Source of the DNA: Oscillospiraceae bacterium
GTDB lineage: Bacteria > Bacillota > Clostridia > Oscillospirales > Oscillospiraceae
Direction: 5' to 3'
Assembly (NCBI GenBank): GCA_009777775.1
Contig: WRLE01000019.1
Coordinates: 1 to 55,875 of the forward strand
DNA length: 55,875 nt
Below the pieces are notes generated by a model. The model was not told the origin of the DNA. It searched no databases and saw nothing but the letters and a program-made list of their open reading frames with translations. The position numbers and the translations under genes were made by a program. This document shows, piece after piece, positions 26,832 through 36,271 of this stretch (position 1 is the stretch's first letter; every line of letters starts with the position of its first letter).

Positions 26832-27743
26832 ATGATAAAATATATCCTTAAAAGGCTTCTTGCCGCATTTATAACATTGTTTCTCATATCTGCCATCACC
26901 TTTGCTCTAATGAAATTAGTGCCAGGTGGTCCTTTTTTATCTGAAAAAGCTCCTTCCGCATCTGTAACAGCAGCTTTAGAAGCAAAATACGGACTGGACA
27001 AACCTCCATTGGAACAGTATATTACCTATATGAAAGGTGTGCTGAAAGGAGATTTCGGTCCCAGCATTAAAAAACGCGGTAGAACCGTCTCTGACATCAT
27101 CTGGGCAGGTTTCCCTGTTTCTGCGAAAATCGGAGGCATAGCTATCTGCTTGGCGGTTGTTGTTGGCATACCCTTAGGTTCAATAGCAGCTTTTAGGCGC
27201 GGCAAATGGCAAGATAGTATTATCCTTGTGGCATCGACCTTTGGAATATCCATACCCAGTTTTATAACAGCATCATTACTACTCGTTTCCTTCGGTATTA
27301 CTTATAAACTAACTTTCGGTTTATCTTCTGCGGCACATTACATAATGCCTGTGATTTCCCTCGCATTTTTACCCACTGCATATATCGCTCGTTTAATCAG
27401 AGGAAGTATGCTGGATGTAATGGGTCAGGATTATATGCGAACAGCAAGGGCAAAGGGACTCTCTGCAACAGTTGTTTTGTTTAAACATGCCTTGAGAAAT
27501 TCGATTTTGCCTGTTATAACATATCTCGGACCCGCATTAGCCTACACATTAACCGGTAGCTTTGTGGTTGAGCGAATTTTCACTATACCAGGACTGGGTA
27601 ATGAATTTGTTTCTTCGATTATTAATCGAGATTATCCCATGATAATGGGGACAACATTATTTTTATCCACTTTAATAATAATGATGAATGTTCTGGTGGA
27701 TATAATTTATAAAATTGTAGATCCTCGCATTAAGTTTGAATAA
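26832..27743 (+). CDS. oppB: Oligopeptide ABC transporter permease OppB
   Basis: Inner-membrane permease of a peptide importer, 303 residues. It shows the OppB/DppB pattern: an N-terminal membrane helix (LLAAFITLFLISAITFALM), KLVPGGPF, several helices, and the EAA-type loop with DYMRTARAKGLS that contacts the ATPases, then VVERIFTIPGLG and a last helix. It starts the oppBCDFA operon; GGAAGG lies before the ATG. It pairs with OppC to form the channel. Confidence 0.93.
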   Translation: MIKYILKRLLAAFITLFLISAITFALMKLVPGGPFLSEKAPSASVTAALEAKYGLDKPPLEQYITYMKGVLKGDFGPSIKKRGRTVSDIIWAGFPVSAKIGGIAICLAVVVGIPLGSIAAFRRGKWQDSIILVASTFGISIPSFITASLLLVSFGITYKLTFGLSSAAHYIMPVISLAFLPTAYIARLIRGSMLDVMGQDYMRTARAKGLSATVVLFKHALRNSILPVITYLGPALAYTLTGSFVVERIFTIPGLGNEFVSSIINRDYPMIMGTTLFLSTLIIMMNVLVDIIYKIVDPRIKFE

Positions 27744-27757
27744 TAGTTAGAGGTAAT

Positions 27758-28816
27758 ATGGATCAGCAGAAACATAACATTGGATTTCACCTACGCTTAG
27801 ACCCATCTGATTTCGAGCCCGCAGCAATTTCCGAAAAAGAAAGCCTTGTCGCCATGCGCGAAAGCGTCAGCTTTTGGAAAGAAGGCATGACTCGCTTTCG
27901 TCGCAATAAAATAGCAATGATAAGCCTTATTATGATTATTATCTTCATGCTAGGTGCTTTTGTTATTCCCTCTTTTTATCCATATTCATATGAACAAATG
28001 GATAAGGAATCCAGCAACTTAATGCCGATGCAATACTCCCAAGCCGAGCATGAACGCATGGCAAATGGGGAATCTGTTTTTCCCCATATAATGGGAACAG
28101 ATCAACTTGGACGCGACACAATGATCAGGTTGCTAATGGGCAGTCGAATATCCTTATTGGTTGGTATTATCGCCAGTGGAATTATACTTGTAATCGGTTC
28201 AATTTATGGTTCGATTGCTGGTTACTTCGGTGGCTATGTGGACATGCTGATGATGCGTCTTGTTGACATAATTTACACAGTACCTGACATTCTCATAATC
28301 ATTTTACTACAAGTTACTTTAAAAAACCCCTTAGAGAAGCTTTCCTATTCCAGCCCCGCTTTTAGTTGGATTAACAAAGTCGGGGTATCATTAATATGTA
28401 TATTTGTCGTATTTTCACTGCTTTATTGGGTGGGTATGGCTCGAATAGTTCGAGGTCAGGTTCTAGCTCTAAAGCAACAAGAGTATGTAATAGCAGCAAG
28501 AGCATTAGGCGCATCAGGAAGTAGAATAATTCGCAAGCATCTACTGACAAACTGTATAGGTACTCTAACCATAACAACAACTTTGCAAATACCTTCTTCG
28601 ATTTTTACCGAGAGCTTTCTTAGCTTCCTGGGTATTGGTGTAGCGGCACCCATGCCATCACTGGGAAGCATGGCAAGTGATGCTCTAAGCGGCATTTGGT
28701 CTTACCCTCACAGATTGGTATCCGCAGCAGTTATGATAAGCCTGATTATCTTATCTTTTAATCTACTGGGAGACGGGCTGCGAGACGCTTTTGATCCAAA
28801 ACTAAAACAAGAGTAA
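27758..28816 (+). CDS. oppC: Oligopeptide ABC transporter permease OppC
   Basis: Second permease, 352 residues, with the OppC N-terminal extension that ends in SFWKEGMTRFRRNKIAMISL (OppC_N), HIMGTDQLGRDTMIRLLMGSR, the EAA loop EYVIAARALGASGSRIIRKH and FLSFLGIGVAAPMPSLGSM. A stretch near residues 190-210 (LEKLSYSSPAFSWINK) looks like a short insertion relative to typical OppC. It begins 14 bp after oppB, and its stop overlaps the oppD start by one base. Confidence 0.93.
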   Translation: MDQQKHNIGFHLRLDPSDFEPAAISEKESLVAMRESVSFWKEGMTRFRRNKIAMISLIMIIIFMLGAFVIPSFYPYSYEQMDKESSNLMPMQYSQAEHERMANGESVFPHIMGTDQLGRDTMIRLLMGSRISLLVGIIASGIILVIGSIYGSIAGYFGGYVDMLMMRLVDIIYTVPDILIIILLQVTLKNPLEKLSYSSPAFSWINKVGVSLICIFVVFSLLYWVGMARIVRGQVLALKQQEYVIAARALGASGSRIIRKHLLTNCIGTLTITTTLQIPSSIFTESFLSFLGIGVAAPMPSLGSMASDALSGIWSYPHRLVSAAVMISLIILSFNLLGDGLRDAFDPKLKQE

Positions 28817-29826
28817 TGACAATTATGAGTAAAACATTTTTAGAAATAAAAAACGAATCCGTTTCTTTCTTTACCCCAGCTGGTGAAGTTAAGGCTGTCA
28901 ACGATATAACACTTACCATGGGTGAAGGTGAAGTACTTGGAATCGTTGGTGAGTCAGGTTCTGGTAAATCCGTTACTGCATATTCCCTAATCGGATTAAT
29001 AGCAAATCCAGGTAGAATTGTCTCTGGAAGTATTAGTTTTATGGGTAATGACATCCATTTGGCTAGCGAAAAAGAAATGCGAAAACTGCGCGGTAATGAA
29101 ATAAGTATGATATTTCAGGATCCGATGACAAGCCTCAACCCTTTATATACAATCGGAAATCAGATTTGCGAGGTTATTACACTTCACACAAATAAGACAA
29201 AAAAGGAAGCGAAAGAGCGTGCCATATCGCTGCTATCCGAAGTGGGTATCAATGAGCCTGAACGCCGAATGAAGCAATATCCCCACGAGCTTTCCGGTGG
29301 TATGCGCCAAAGGGTGATGATAGCGATAGCTCTTGCCTGCGAACCAAAACTACTCATAGCTGACGAACCGACAACTGCCCTTGATGTAACAATTCAAGCA
29401 CAAATCTTGGAACTGATGAGTGATTTGCAAAAAGCGCGGGGTATGTCAATAATTCTGATAACACACGATCTAGGCGTTGTTGCAACAATGTGCGAGAAAA
29501 TAGCTGTAATGTATGCAGGAGGTATTGTTGAGTTCGGTACAGCAGATGACGTTTTTTACCGAACTGCCCATGAATATACAAAGGGTTTACTCAGCAGTGT
29601 ACCTAGTCTTCACACCACAGAGCATGGTCGTTTGAAACCAATCCCCGGTGTTCCCGTCGATGTACTCAATCTTCCTGCAGGTTGCCGATTCGCACCTCGC
29701 TGTGAAAGCTGTATGAAAATATGTCTAAAAGAAATGCCTCCCATCACATTCATATCAGATAATCATTATAGTTCATGTTGGTTGCTACATCATCCCAATG
29801 GGCAAAATATGAGTACAGATATTTAA
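28816..29826 (+). CDS. oppD: Oligopeptide ABC transporter ATPase OppD
   Basis: A 336-residue ATP-binding subunit. Walker [10 protein letters not shown], the Q-loop in [12 protein letters not shown], signature [15 protein letters not shown], Walker [14 protein letters not shown], switch His in [10 protein letters not shown]. The C-terminal oligopeptide-transporter tail contains the Cys-rich segment [14 protein letters not shown], typical of this subfamily, where it can hold an iron-sulfur cluster. Start at 28816 overlaps the oppC stop (TAATG); ATG 28825 is an alternative. Confidence 0.94.
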   Translation: MTIMSKTFLEIKNESVSFFTPAGEVKAVNDITLTMGEGEVLGIVGESGSGKSVTAYSLIGLIANPGRIVSGSISFMGNDIHLASEKEMRKLRGNEISMIFQDPMTSLNPLYTIGNQICEVITLHTNKTKKEAKERAISLLSEVGINEPERRMKQYPHELSGGMRQRVMIAIALACEPKLLIADEPTTALDVTIQAQILELMSDLQKARGMSIILITHDLGVVATMCEKIAVMYAGGIVEFGTADDVFYRTAHEYTKGLLSSVPSLHTTEHGRLKPIPGVPVDVLNLPAGCRFAPRCESCMKICLKEMPPITFISDNHYSSCWLLHHPNGQNMSTDI

Positions 29827-29868
29827 TAGACGAATGCAAACATATAATAATATGGAGCGAAACTGGTA

Positions 29869-30837
29869 ATGACAGACAACAATAGCAAATTCATTGAAGC
29901 AGTTGATATAAAGCAATATTTTCCTGCTGGTGGAGTTGGGAAGTCAAAGAGGTTTGTAAAAGCCGTTGATGGAGTTAGTTTATATATTGATAAGGGTGAA
30001 ACCTTCGGTCTGGTGGGTGAATCCGGTTGCGGTAAAACAACATTCGGACGTACTCTTATCAGATTGTACGAGCCCACCGAAGGGCGAATATATTATGATG
30101 GAGAAGACATTACCAAAGCAAATATGTTGCCATTACGCAGAAAGATGCAAATCGTCTTTCAAGACCCATATGCCAGCTTGAATCCGAGAATGACAGTTGG
30201 AGACATCGTTGGAGAAGCTCTAGATATTCATAAGCTTACAGAGAATAAAGCTGATCGACATGAACGTATAATCTCCCTACTGGAAAGAGTTGGACTTAAT
30301 TCTGAACACTCAAATCGATATCCCCACGAGTTTTCTGGTGGTCAACGTCAGCGGATTGGAATCGCACGAGCCCTTGCTGTGAATCCGGATTTTATAGTCT
30401 GTGATGAGCCGGTTTCAGCACTGGATGTATCTATACAAGCGCAAATAATAAATATGCTAGAAGACCTTCAAAACGAAAATGGTCTCACATATTTATTTAT
30501 TGCCCACGACTTATCAATAGTAAAGCATATTTCGCGACGAATAGCAGTCATGTACTTGGGTCGAATAGTTGAACAAGCCGAGAGTATGGAGCTTATTTTT
30601 CACAATGCTCACCCATATACTCGCTCATTGGTATCCGCGATTCCCATACCTGACCCCAAGGTAGCAAAGCAGCGGCAACGTATAGTGATATCCGGCGATG
30701 TACCCAGTCCTCTCAATCCCCCAAGCGGTTGTGGTTTTCGAACTCGCTGCCCCCACGCAATGGACATCTGCTCCGAAAACGAACCAATTTTGCGTGAAAT
30801 TTCGTCCGGCCACTATGTAGCTTGCCACTTGGAATGA
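29869..30837 (+). CDS. oppF: Oligopeptide ABC transporter ATPase OppF
   Basis: The second ATP-binding subunit, 322 residues. Walker [26 protein letters not shown], signature [15 protein letters not shown], Walker [25 protein letters not shown]. The C-terminal tail carries [14 protein letters not shown], the same Cys pattern as Opp[10 protein letters not shown] is the OppF form. It follows oppD after 42 bp; GGAG lies before the ATG. Confidence 0.94.
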   Translation: MTDNNSKFIEAVDIKQYFPAGGVGKSKRFVKAVDGVSLYIDKGETFGLVGESGCGKTTFGRTLIRLYEPTEGRIYYDGEDITKANMLPLRRKMQIVFQDPYASLNPRMTVGDIVGEALDIHKLTENKADRHERIISLLERVGLNSEHSNRYPHEFSGGQRQRIGIARALAVNPDFIVCDEPVSALDVSIQAQIINMLEDLQNENGLTYLFIAHDLSIVKHISRRIAVMYLGRIVEQAESMELIFHNAHPYTRSLVSAIPIPDPKVAKQRQRIVISGDVPSPLNPPSGCGFRTRCPHAMDICSENEPILREISSGHYVACHLE

Positions 30838-30895
30838 GAATGTCCCATGAGCTTGCTCATGTTTGACATATATTTAAACAGGAGGAACCAAAAAA

Positions 30896-32563
30896 ATGAA
30901 AAAACGCGATTGGCAAAAGAAAAAAAGCTTGTTTGCTCTGTCCCTCGTGTTGGTATTTATACTGACAGCTATTGCGGGATGTAGCGGCAACACAGGAACA
31001 AACACCTCTCCATCAGGTACTCAGCCCGGTGGAAACGGAGACGACACAAGCACAGAAGGAGCTTGGGAACTTGTCGTTCAAGTAGGACCAGATCCCGACA
31101 CCATCGACCCTGCGCTAAACTCCTCAGTTGACGGCGCGACAATGATCATTCACGGATTTGAAGGTCTCTACTCCCTTGACAAGTTTGGCTCACCAATTCC
31201 TGGACAAGCTGCAAGTGTAGAAATTAGCGATGATGGCTTGACCTATACCTTCCATTTACGCTCGGATTTAAAATGGAGCGATGGCTCTCCACTCACTGCC
31301 GATGATTTTGTATATTCTTGGGCACGCGCCATTGACCCTGACGTTGCAGCCGATTATGAGTATATGTTTGAATCCATTAAAGGCTATGATGAAGGCGAAC
31401 TCGCAGTTGAAGCCATCGATGAAAACACACTAGTAGTCGAGTTGATTGCTCGCACCCCCTATTTCCTCGAACTGACAGCATTTCCAACTTACTACCCTGT
31501 AAAAGAAGATGTGGTAGAAAGCGCTGGCGATGCTTGGGCGGTTAATGTAAACACTTATGTCGGCAACGGTCCTTACAAGATGATTGATTGGGTACCTGGT
31601 TCATATATAACTTATGCAAAGAATGAGTTTTATTGGAACTATGAAGCACTGGGACCTGATACTATCAAGTTTGTGCTAATGGATGATGACAATGCAATAC
31701 TGGCTGGTTATCTAGCTGGTGAGTTGAAATTCATCGACTCAGTACCAAATGACGAAATTGAGGCATTACGCACACGTCCTGACTTCTTTATTGAAGGTCA
31801 ATTGGGAACATATTATATTTCATTCAATTGCGAAGCGGAACACCTGGATAATCCAAGATTCCGTCAAGCCCTTACCCTTGCCATTGACAGAGACTACATA
31901 ACGAAAACCATTGGTCAAGCCGGTCAAGTAAATGCTGGAGCATTCGTAGCTATAGGTATTGGCGATGCAGAGCCTGGTGTAGAATTTAGAGATGTTGGCG
32001 GCGACTATATTGACCCCTCACCTGAAGCATTCGATGGCAACCTAGCTGAAGCAAAAGCCATTATAGCGCAGCTTTATCCCGACGGTAATGTGCCAGCATT
32101 TGAGTATATTTACAACACAAGCACCGGTCACGCCCTGATAGCCCAAGCCCTCGAGCAAATGTGGTCTGAAATTGGCGTGAATGTCACTCTCGTTTCACAG
32201 GAATGGGGTACATTCCTCAACACCCGCAAGAACGGCGAGTATCAAATAGCCAGAAATGGTTGGCTCAACGACTATAATGACCCCATGGGTATGCTGGATA
32301 TGTGGATAACCGGTGGTGGTAACAACGATGCTCAATGGTCAAATCCGGAATATGACAGACTAATAAACGCAGCTAAGAATTCAAACAATCAACAAGAACG
32401 CATGGATTTAATGCACGCTGCAGAAGACATTCTCTTTGACGAATGGGTTTTAGCACCAATCTATTACTATGTCGATATCTACATGATAAATGATGACATC
32501 GGCAACTTCTACAGCTCCCCCCTTGGCTATAAGTACTTCATGTATGCAACATTAGAAGGATAA
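30896..32563 (+). CDS. oppA: Oligopeptide-binding lipoprotein OppA (SBP_bac_5 family)
   Basis: A 555-residue extracellular solute-binding lipoprotein that feeds peptides to OppBC. The signal peptide ends in the lipobox LTAIAGC (Cys29), followed by a Thr/Ser/Gly linker. Family segments: LDPALNSSVDGA-like TIDPALNSSVDGAT, LTYTFHLRSDLKWSDGSPL, DFVYSWARAIDP, VNTYVGNGPYKMIDW, and the C-terminal GWLNDYNDPMG and PIYYYVDIYMI. It is the last gene of the operon, behind the ATPases, with AGGAGG before the start. A strong terminator follows. Peptide preference cannot be told. Confidence 0.94.
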   Translation: MKKRDWQKKKSLFALSLVLVFILTAIAGCSGNTGTNTSPSGTQPGGNGDDTSTEGAWELVVQVGPDPDTIDPALNSSVDGATMIIHGFEGLYSLDKFGSPIPGQAASVEISDDGLTYTFHLRSDLKWSDGSPLTADDFVYSWARAIDPDVAADYEYMFESIKGYDEGELAVEAIDENTLVVELIARTPYFLELTAFPTYYPVKEDVVESAGDAWAVNVNTYVGNGPYKMIDWVPGSYITYAKNEFYWNYEALGPDTIKFVLMDDDNAILAGYLAGELKFIDSVPNDEIEALRTRPDFFIEGQLGTYYISFNCEAEHLDNPRFRQALTLAIDRDYITKTIGQAGQVNAGAFVAIGIGDAEPGVEFRDVGGDYIDPSPEAFDGNLAEAKAIIAQLYPDGNVPAFEYIYNTSTGHALIAQALEQMWSEIGVNVTLVSQEWGTFLNTRKNGEYQIARNGWLNDYNDPMGMLDMWITGGGNNDAQWSNPEYDRLINAAKNSNNQQERMDLMHAAEDILFDEWVLAPIYYYVDIYMINDDIGNFYSSPLGYKYFMYATLEG

Positions 32564-32581
32564 CCCGAAACACATAAAAAG

Positions 32582-32620
32582 ACGGTCTGCGATTTCTTAT
32601 GCAAATCGCAGACCGTTTTT
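32582..32620 (+). terminator. Terminator of the opp operon
   Basis: A perfect 14-bp stem (32582-32595 with 32603-32616, ACGGTCTGCGATTT) and a run of five T. It lies just after the oppA stop. Confidence 0.93.
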
Positions 32621-32645
32621 ATGAACGCGAGTGAACGCGGGTGAG

Positions 32646-32703
32646 TGAACACGGGGACGGTTCTTTTGTTCATTTTTGAACGCGGGGACGGTTCTTTTGT
32701 TCA
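32646..32703 (+). repeat. Two further copies of the 27-bp repeat
   Basis: Units at 32646-32672 (TGAACACGGGGACGG form) and 32677-32703 (TGAACGCGGGGACGG form), both direct, 24 kb away from the nine-copy array. They sit between the opp terminator and the convergent AAA-CYTH gene, again in an intergenic site after a terminator. Confidence 0.88.
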
Positions 32704-32727
32704 TTTTTGTGTCTCATGCGTTCCAAA

Positions 32728-33834
32728 TTAATTAATTTCGATTGGAATACCTTCCGCTAAAGCTCGATTTGTATAGCTTTCGTCACCTGTTATTTCATCT
32801 ATCACAGAAATGAACTCAGGAAAGACGATTTGCTGTCCTTCGCTGGACAACTCCACAGATAATATTGCTTGATTACTCCAAAAAGGATGAATATCAATCT
32901 CCAGATACTGCTTGGCATAACTAAGACAATAACGAGATTTGCGTATTTGCCTTAAAGTGGTATCCGCATTCATAATAAGAGCGAGGTATTCTTTTTGGGA
33001 AATTCGTCGTTCTGTCTCGATATTGTCAGTATCGGAGACTTTGCGAATCGTTGTTTCGGTAAGTATATAGTTTTCATCATTACCCCGCTGTCGCACATGA
33101 ACCTCAGTATCAGCAGTTGGCGTATTTAAGTATGTTTGAATGATTTCCACCTTGGAACAATTTGGGATAGATTCTAGGATATCGAGGTCTGGGTATTCGA
33201 TTAAGAAACGCCGCTCCACTTCAAAGGGCTCAGAAGTGCCGAGAAAGTCGGCGATTTCGCTGATAAGCCGAGCGATTTTCAGCTCAAAATCACGATTGTT
33301 GTCAATGACCCGAAAATGGGGATGCCCCGTCCAAGCACTAATTATTTTATTATCAAGAGTTATCGCTTGGTCTATGGATTCGATGCGGTTTTCATTATTC
33401 GAAGTCGTGTAGAACTCCTCTGCGCCATTGGCTGCTGTAACCAAATGAAACACAGCGTCATAATTGTCTCTAAGCTCAATTTCGTTGGTTTGCATAATCG
33501 TAAGTATGGATTCAAACTCTTCTTCGGTCATATATGCTTTATTATCCAGCAGTCCTCTATCACAGACCAAAAGGACTTTGTCATAATCCAAATGATTAGC
33601 CCATCCGGAATAGATGCCTTCTTTATAGTACTGGAGGTGCATCAGTGCATTTTGGAAATTCACATTCTCGCCTATCCAAGGTGCCGAACCGTTGGACATC
33701 ATCTCCGTTGCAGTCTCATTGACAAACACCACATGATATCCCAAGCCTGTGAAATGCTTCTCAATCCTACTCAAAGCAGTTGTCTTCCCGCCACAGGGAC
33801 CTCCAGTAATCACGATTTTCCTTATTTCCGGCAT
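32728..33834 (-). CDS. AAA-type NTPase fused to CYTH domain (TTD14-like)
   Basis: A 368-residue two-domain protein. The N-terminal P-loop domain has MPEIRKIVITGGPCGGKTTAL (Walker A near residues 11-19) and VCDRGLLDNKAYM, as in TTD14/NadR-type kinase-like domains. The C-terminal domain begins with FEVERRFLI (EVERR at 205-209) and has the ExExK/R tunnel pattern of CYTH (class IV cyclase/triphosphatase) proteins. CYTH folds bind triphosphates or nucleotides with metal ions; the role of this fusion in bacteria is not known to me. I start at ATG 33834 because AAGGTGA lies six bases before it; the frame is open to 33972. Convergent with opp. Confidence 0.8.
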   Translation of the reverse strand: MPEIRKIVITGGPCGGKTTALSRIEKHFTGLGYHVVFVNETATEMMSNGSAPWIGENVNFQNALMHLQYYKEGIYSGWANHLDYDKVLLVCDRGLLDNKAYMTEEEFESILTIMQTNEIELRDNYDAVFHLVTAANGAEEFYTTSNNENRIESIDQAITLDNKIISAWTGHPHFRVIDNNRDFELKIARLISEIADFLGTSEPFEVERRFLIEYPDLDILESIPNCSKVEIIQTYLNTPTADTEVHVRQRGNDENYILTETTIRKVSDTDNIETERRISQKEYLALIMNADTTLRQIRKSRYCLSYAKQYLEIDIHPFWSNQAILSVELSSEGQQIVFPEFISVIDEITGDESYTNRALAEGIPIEIN

Positions 33835-33974
33835 AAAGCTCACCTTCCAAATTAGTATTCTCCCAAAATTACTAACATTATACCAGATAAGAAATATTAA
33901 TGCCATAGTTTGTAAAATAATCAACTGATTACTACCATGAGTGATGTGACTGCTTATATATCTATAATACATAA

Positions 33975-34014
33975 AGCGTCCAAAACATACATTTTATGAC
34001 TTGTTTTGGACGCT
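33975..34014. repeat. GCGTCCAAAAC hairpin, copy 1
   Basis: A 13-bp perfect stem, AGCGTCCAAAACA (33975-33987) with TGTTTTGGACGCT (34002-34014). The following bases CTATCAGTATA (to about 34026) are also shared with copy 2. It lies between two divergent genes, where no terminator is expected. Confidence 0.85.
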
Positions 34015-34040
34015 CTATCAGTATATATTGTCGTTTTTCC

Positions 34041-34086
34041 TTGATTTTCCGTCCAAAAGTGGTATAATAAGCTATGTTTTGGACGG
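34041..34086 (+). promoter_or_regulatory. Promoter inside an inverted repeat, first DUF234 ATPase gene
   Basis: TTGATT (34041-34046), 16-base spacer, TATAAT (34063-34068). CCGTCCAAAA (34049-34058) in the spacer and its reverse complement TTTTGGACGG (34077-34086) flank the -10 box; the right half overlaps the ribosome site GGAGGTG. The half-sites share the core GTCCAAAA with the hairpin family. Likely operator, perhaps for self-control. Confidence 0.6.
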
Positions 34087-34095
34087 AGGTGCGAA

Positions 34096-35517
34096 ATGAG
34101 CATTATCGGGCGTATATATGAACAAGGCGAGCTGCGACGATACTATGAATCTGGAAAACCGGAATTTATAGCAATAACAGGACGAAGGCGTGTCGGAAAA
34201 ACATATCTTGTGAGAGAAATGTTTTCCGATGAAATAACATTCTATTTTTCCGGAGCCACCGGAAAAGGCATTTCAAATGCGTTCCAGCTTCGAAGATTCG
34301 ACGAAACACTCGGTGATTACGGCGGTTCTTCGCAACCCTACTCGCAAAACTGGGACGACGCATTTAGGAAACTGAGGAAACTGATTGAAGCCTCTCCCAA
34401 GGACCGAAGAGTAATATTCATTGATGAATTGCCATGGCTCGACCTACCAAAGTCTGACTTCCTCCCTGCACTGGACTATTTCTGGAACACATTCGCATCG
34501 GCAAATTCAGATATAATGCTGATTGTATGCGGTTCCACGGCATCTTGGATGGTTAAGAACCTCTTTGAAAACAAAGGCGGACTTCATAACCGTATTACAG
34601 GACGCATTAATTTGTCGCCTTTCACCCTTGGCGAATGTGAAGCCTATTTCAAAGAATATGGAATCGTGATGAACAGGTACCAAATCGCAGAGATATACAT
34701 GATTCTTGGAGGAATCCCATATTACCTGAATATGCTGAAAAAAAACCTGGGACCCACTCAAAATATCGACCAACTGCTCTTTGTCGATAACGCTCCGTTG
34801 AAAAACGAATTCAATGAAGTATACAGCTCCCTATTTCGCTCGTCAGAAATGCATATGAGCATTGTCCGAGCTTTGTCAGCTAAAGCATCCGGACTCACAA
34901 GGGAAGAAATAATCAGCACGGCAAAAATCCAGAGCGGAGGCAACCTGACAAAAGCATTAAATGAGTTGACACAATGCGGTTTCGTCGACAAGTATACAGA
35001 TTTTACAAAAGCTAAAAAAAATGCATACTACAGGCTCATTGACCCTTTCACCTTATATTGGCTCAGGTTTGTTGATGGCAACAACACAAAAGACGAGTAC
35101 TATTGGACAAACCTCCTGGACGATGGCGGACGCCGAGCTTGGAGCGGTATCGCCTTTGAGCAGCTATGCTTGCTGCATACAGCGAAAATCAAACAAAAGC
35201 TCGGCATTTCCGGAATTTCGACCCAGGTATTTTCATGGAGAAGCAAAAACTCCAACCCTGGAGCGCAAATTGATTTACTAATTTCGCGAAAAGATGGAGT
35301 CATTAATATCTGCGAAATGAAATATGTTATCAGCCCGTTCACCATCGACAAAAAGTACGACCAAGAGCTGCAAAATAAACGAAACACATTCATCAGCGAA
35401 ACCGGAACCCGAAGCGCAGTCCATATTACCATGATAACGACATATGGTGTGTCTGAAAAGGGATACCGCGCGTCAATCCAGTCAGAGGTGACCTTGGATG
35501 ATTTGTTTGTCGTTTAA
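34096..35517 (+). CDS. Archaeal-type ATPase with C-terminal DUF234 nuclease-like domain (1)
   Basis: A 473-residue STAND/AAA-like ATPase of the archaeal ATPase family. N-terminal Walker A GRRRVGKT (29-36), Walker B VIFIDELPWLD, sensor segment MLIVCGSTASWM. A winged-helix region follows in the middle (GLTREEIISTAKIQSGGNLTKAL). The C-terminal DUF234 domain has a PD-(D/E)XK-like core: IDLLI (Asp near 392) and ICEMKY (Glu near 406, Lys near 408). The pattern suggests a DNA-active switch protein; its biological job is unknown. GGAGGTG precedes the ATG. Two small genes follow on the same strand. A second member of the family lies 0.8 kb away on the other strand. Confidence 0.85.
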   Translation: MSIIGRIYEQGELRRYYESGKPEFIAITGRRRVGKTYLVREMFSDEITFYFSGATGKGISNAFQLRRFDETLGDYGGSSQPYSQNWDDAFRKLRKLIEASPKDRRVIFIDELPWLDLPKSDFLPALDYFWNTFASANSDIMLIVCGSTASWMVKNLFENKGGLHNRITGRINLSPFTLGECEAYFKEYGIVMNRYQIAEIYMILGGIPYYLNMLKKNLGPTQNIDQLLFVDNAPLKNEFNEVYSSLFRSSEMHMSIVRALSAKASGLTREEIISTAKIQSGGNLTKALNELTQCGFVDKYTDFTKAKKNAYYRLIDPFTLYWLRFVDGNNTKDEYYWTNLLDDGGRRAWSGIAFEQLCLLHTAKIKQKLGISGISTQVFSWRSKNSNPGAQIDLLISRKDGVINICEMKYVISPFTIDKKYDQELQNKRNTFISETGTRSAVHITMITTYGVSEKGYRASIQSEVTLDDLFVV

Positions 35518-35578
35518 GAGCGAAAAGCAAGCTTGACAGCATCGATGAGCAACCGTTGGTTGAAGCTTTGAGGAAACA

Positions 35579-35776
35579 TTGAATTTCGCAAATAAACCAA
35601 TAAACAATGGTGTTGTAGCTATTTTTGAAATTGGGATAAACAAGGATGACCTAGAAAAATACGGCGACTTTCTACAAGTTGACAAGTTCATATTTAAAAG
35701 TGGGACAGTTGAGATCTCTGAGGATCATTTAGACGAATTCAATAATGCATTACTATATATTAAGCACATTTATTAG
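35579..35776 (+). CDS. Small hypothetical protein
   Basis: A 65-residue acidic protein (MNFANKPINNGVVAIFEIG...), start TTG 35579 with GAGG five bases upstream. No family recognised. The next gene begins 14 bp after its stop with a good ribosome site, so the pair looks like a small operon behind the DUF234 ATPase gene. The weak start and the open stretch just before it (frame ending EALRKH, stop near 35578) leave open that it is the rest of a decayed gene. Confidence 0.35.
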   Translation: MNFANKPINNGVVAIFEIGINKDDLEKYGDFLQVDKFIFKSGTVEISEDHLDEFNNALLYIKHIY

Positions 35777-35789
35777 TGGAGGAATACAT

Positions 35790-36092
35790 ATGCTACTAGC
35801 AAAAGCAGAAATAATTTTTACATTATCGGACAAAAACTACATAGCAAGGAAAGATTTCAGAGTACCGTTTAACTTTGGTGAAGATTTATTGTTCTCAGGA
35901 AATATCATTAGTAATCACCAGGAATATATTAACAACGAAAAATACCTGGTAAGTATAGAATTTTTCACTATCGAAGGCGAGGCTTATGACGCAGTTAAGC
36001 ATTTGCTGTTGCCTGGAAGCACTATTGCTATGCAAGCTGGTTCTAGGTTATTGGGGAAAGCAAAGCTACTTGAGTTCGACTATGTTGCGTGA
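35790..36092 (+). CDS. Small beta-barrel protein, EF-Tu domain-like
   Basis: A 100-residue protein starting at ATG 35790, with GTGGAGG six bases upstream (the frame is open further to 35745, overlapping the previous gene). KAEIIFTLSDKNYIARKDFRVPFNFGEDLLFSG and the end LLLPGSTIAMQAGSRLLGKAKL resemble the C-terminal beta-barrel of EF-Tu, a fold also found in small stand-alone proteins near polymorphic toxins. Function unknown; an immunity-like role is speculation. Confidence 0.55.
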   Translation: MLLAKAEIIFTLSDKNYIARKDFRVPFNFGEDLLFSGNIISNHQEYINNEKYLVSIEFFTIEGEAYDAVKHLLLPGSTIAMQAGSRLLGKAKLLEFDYVA

Positions 36093-36230
36093 AAATAATC
36101 GCACATGAAATCTATTTCGTTTACGGCAAAATCGCATGTTATTATTCCAACATTTCGCCGCATTGCACAATAAGTTTCTAAGAAACACGGCAGCACCGAT
36201 ACGTCACGCATCGTCTTTATAACAAGAAGA

Positions 36231-36271
36231 AGCGTCCAAAACACGCCTTTTTATGACTTGTTTTGGACGCT
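36231..36271. repeat. GCGTCCAAAAC hairpin, copy 2
   Basis: The same 13-bp stem as copy 1: AGCGTCCAAAACA (36231-36243) with TGTTTTGGACGCT (36259-36271), followed by the same CTATCAGTATA. Copies 1 and 2 are direct repeats over about 52 bp and enclose the first DUF234 ATPase gene and the two small genes. It lies between convergent genes. Confidence 0.85.
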
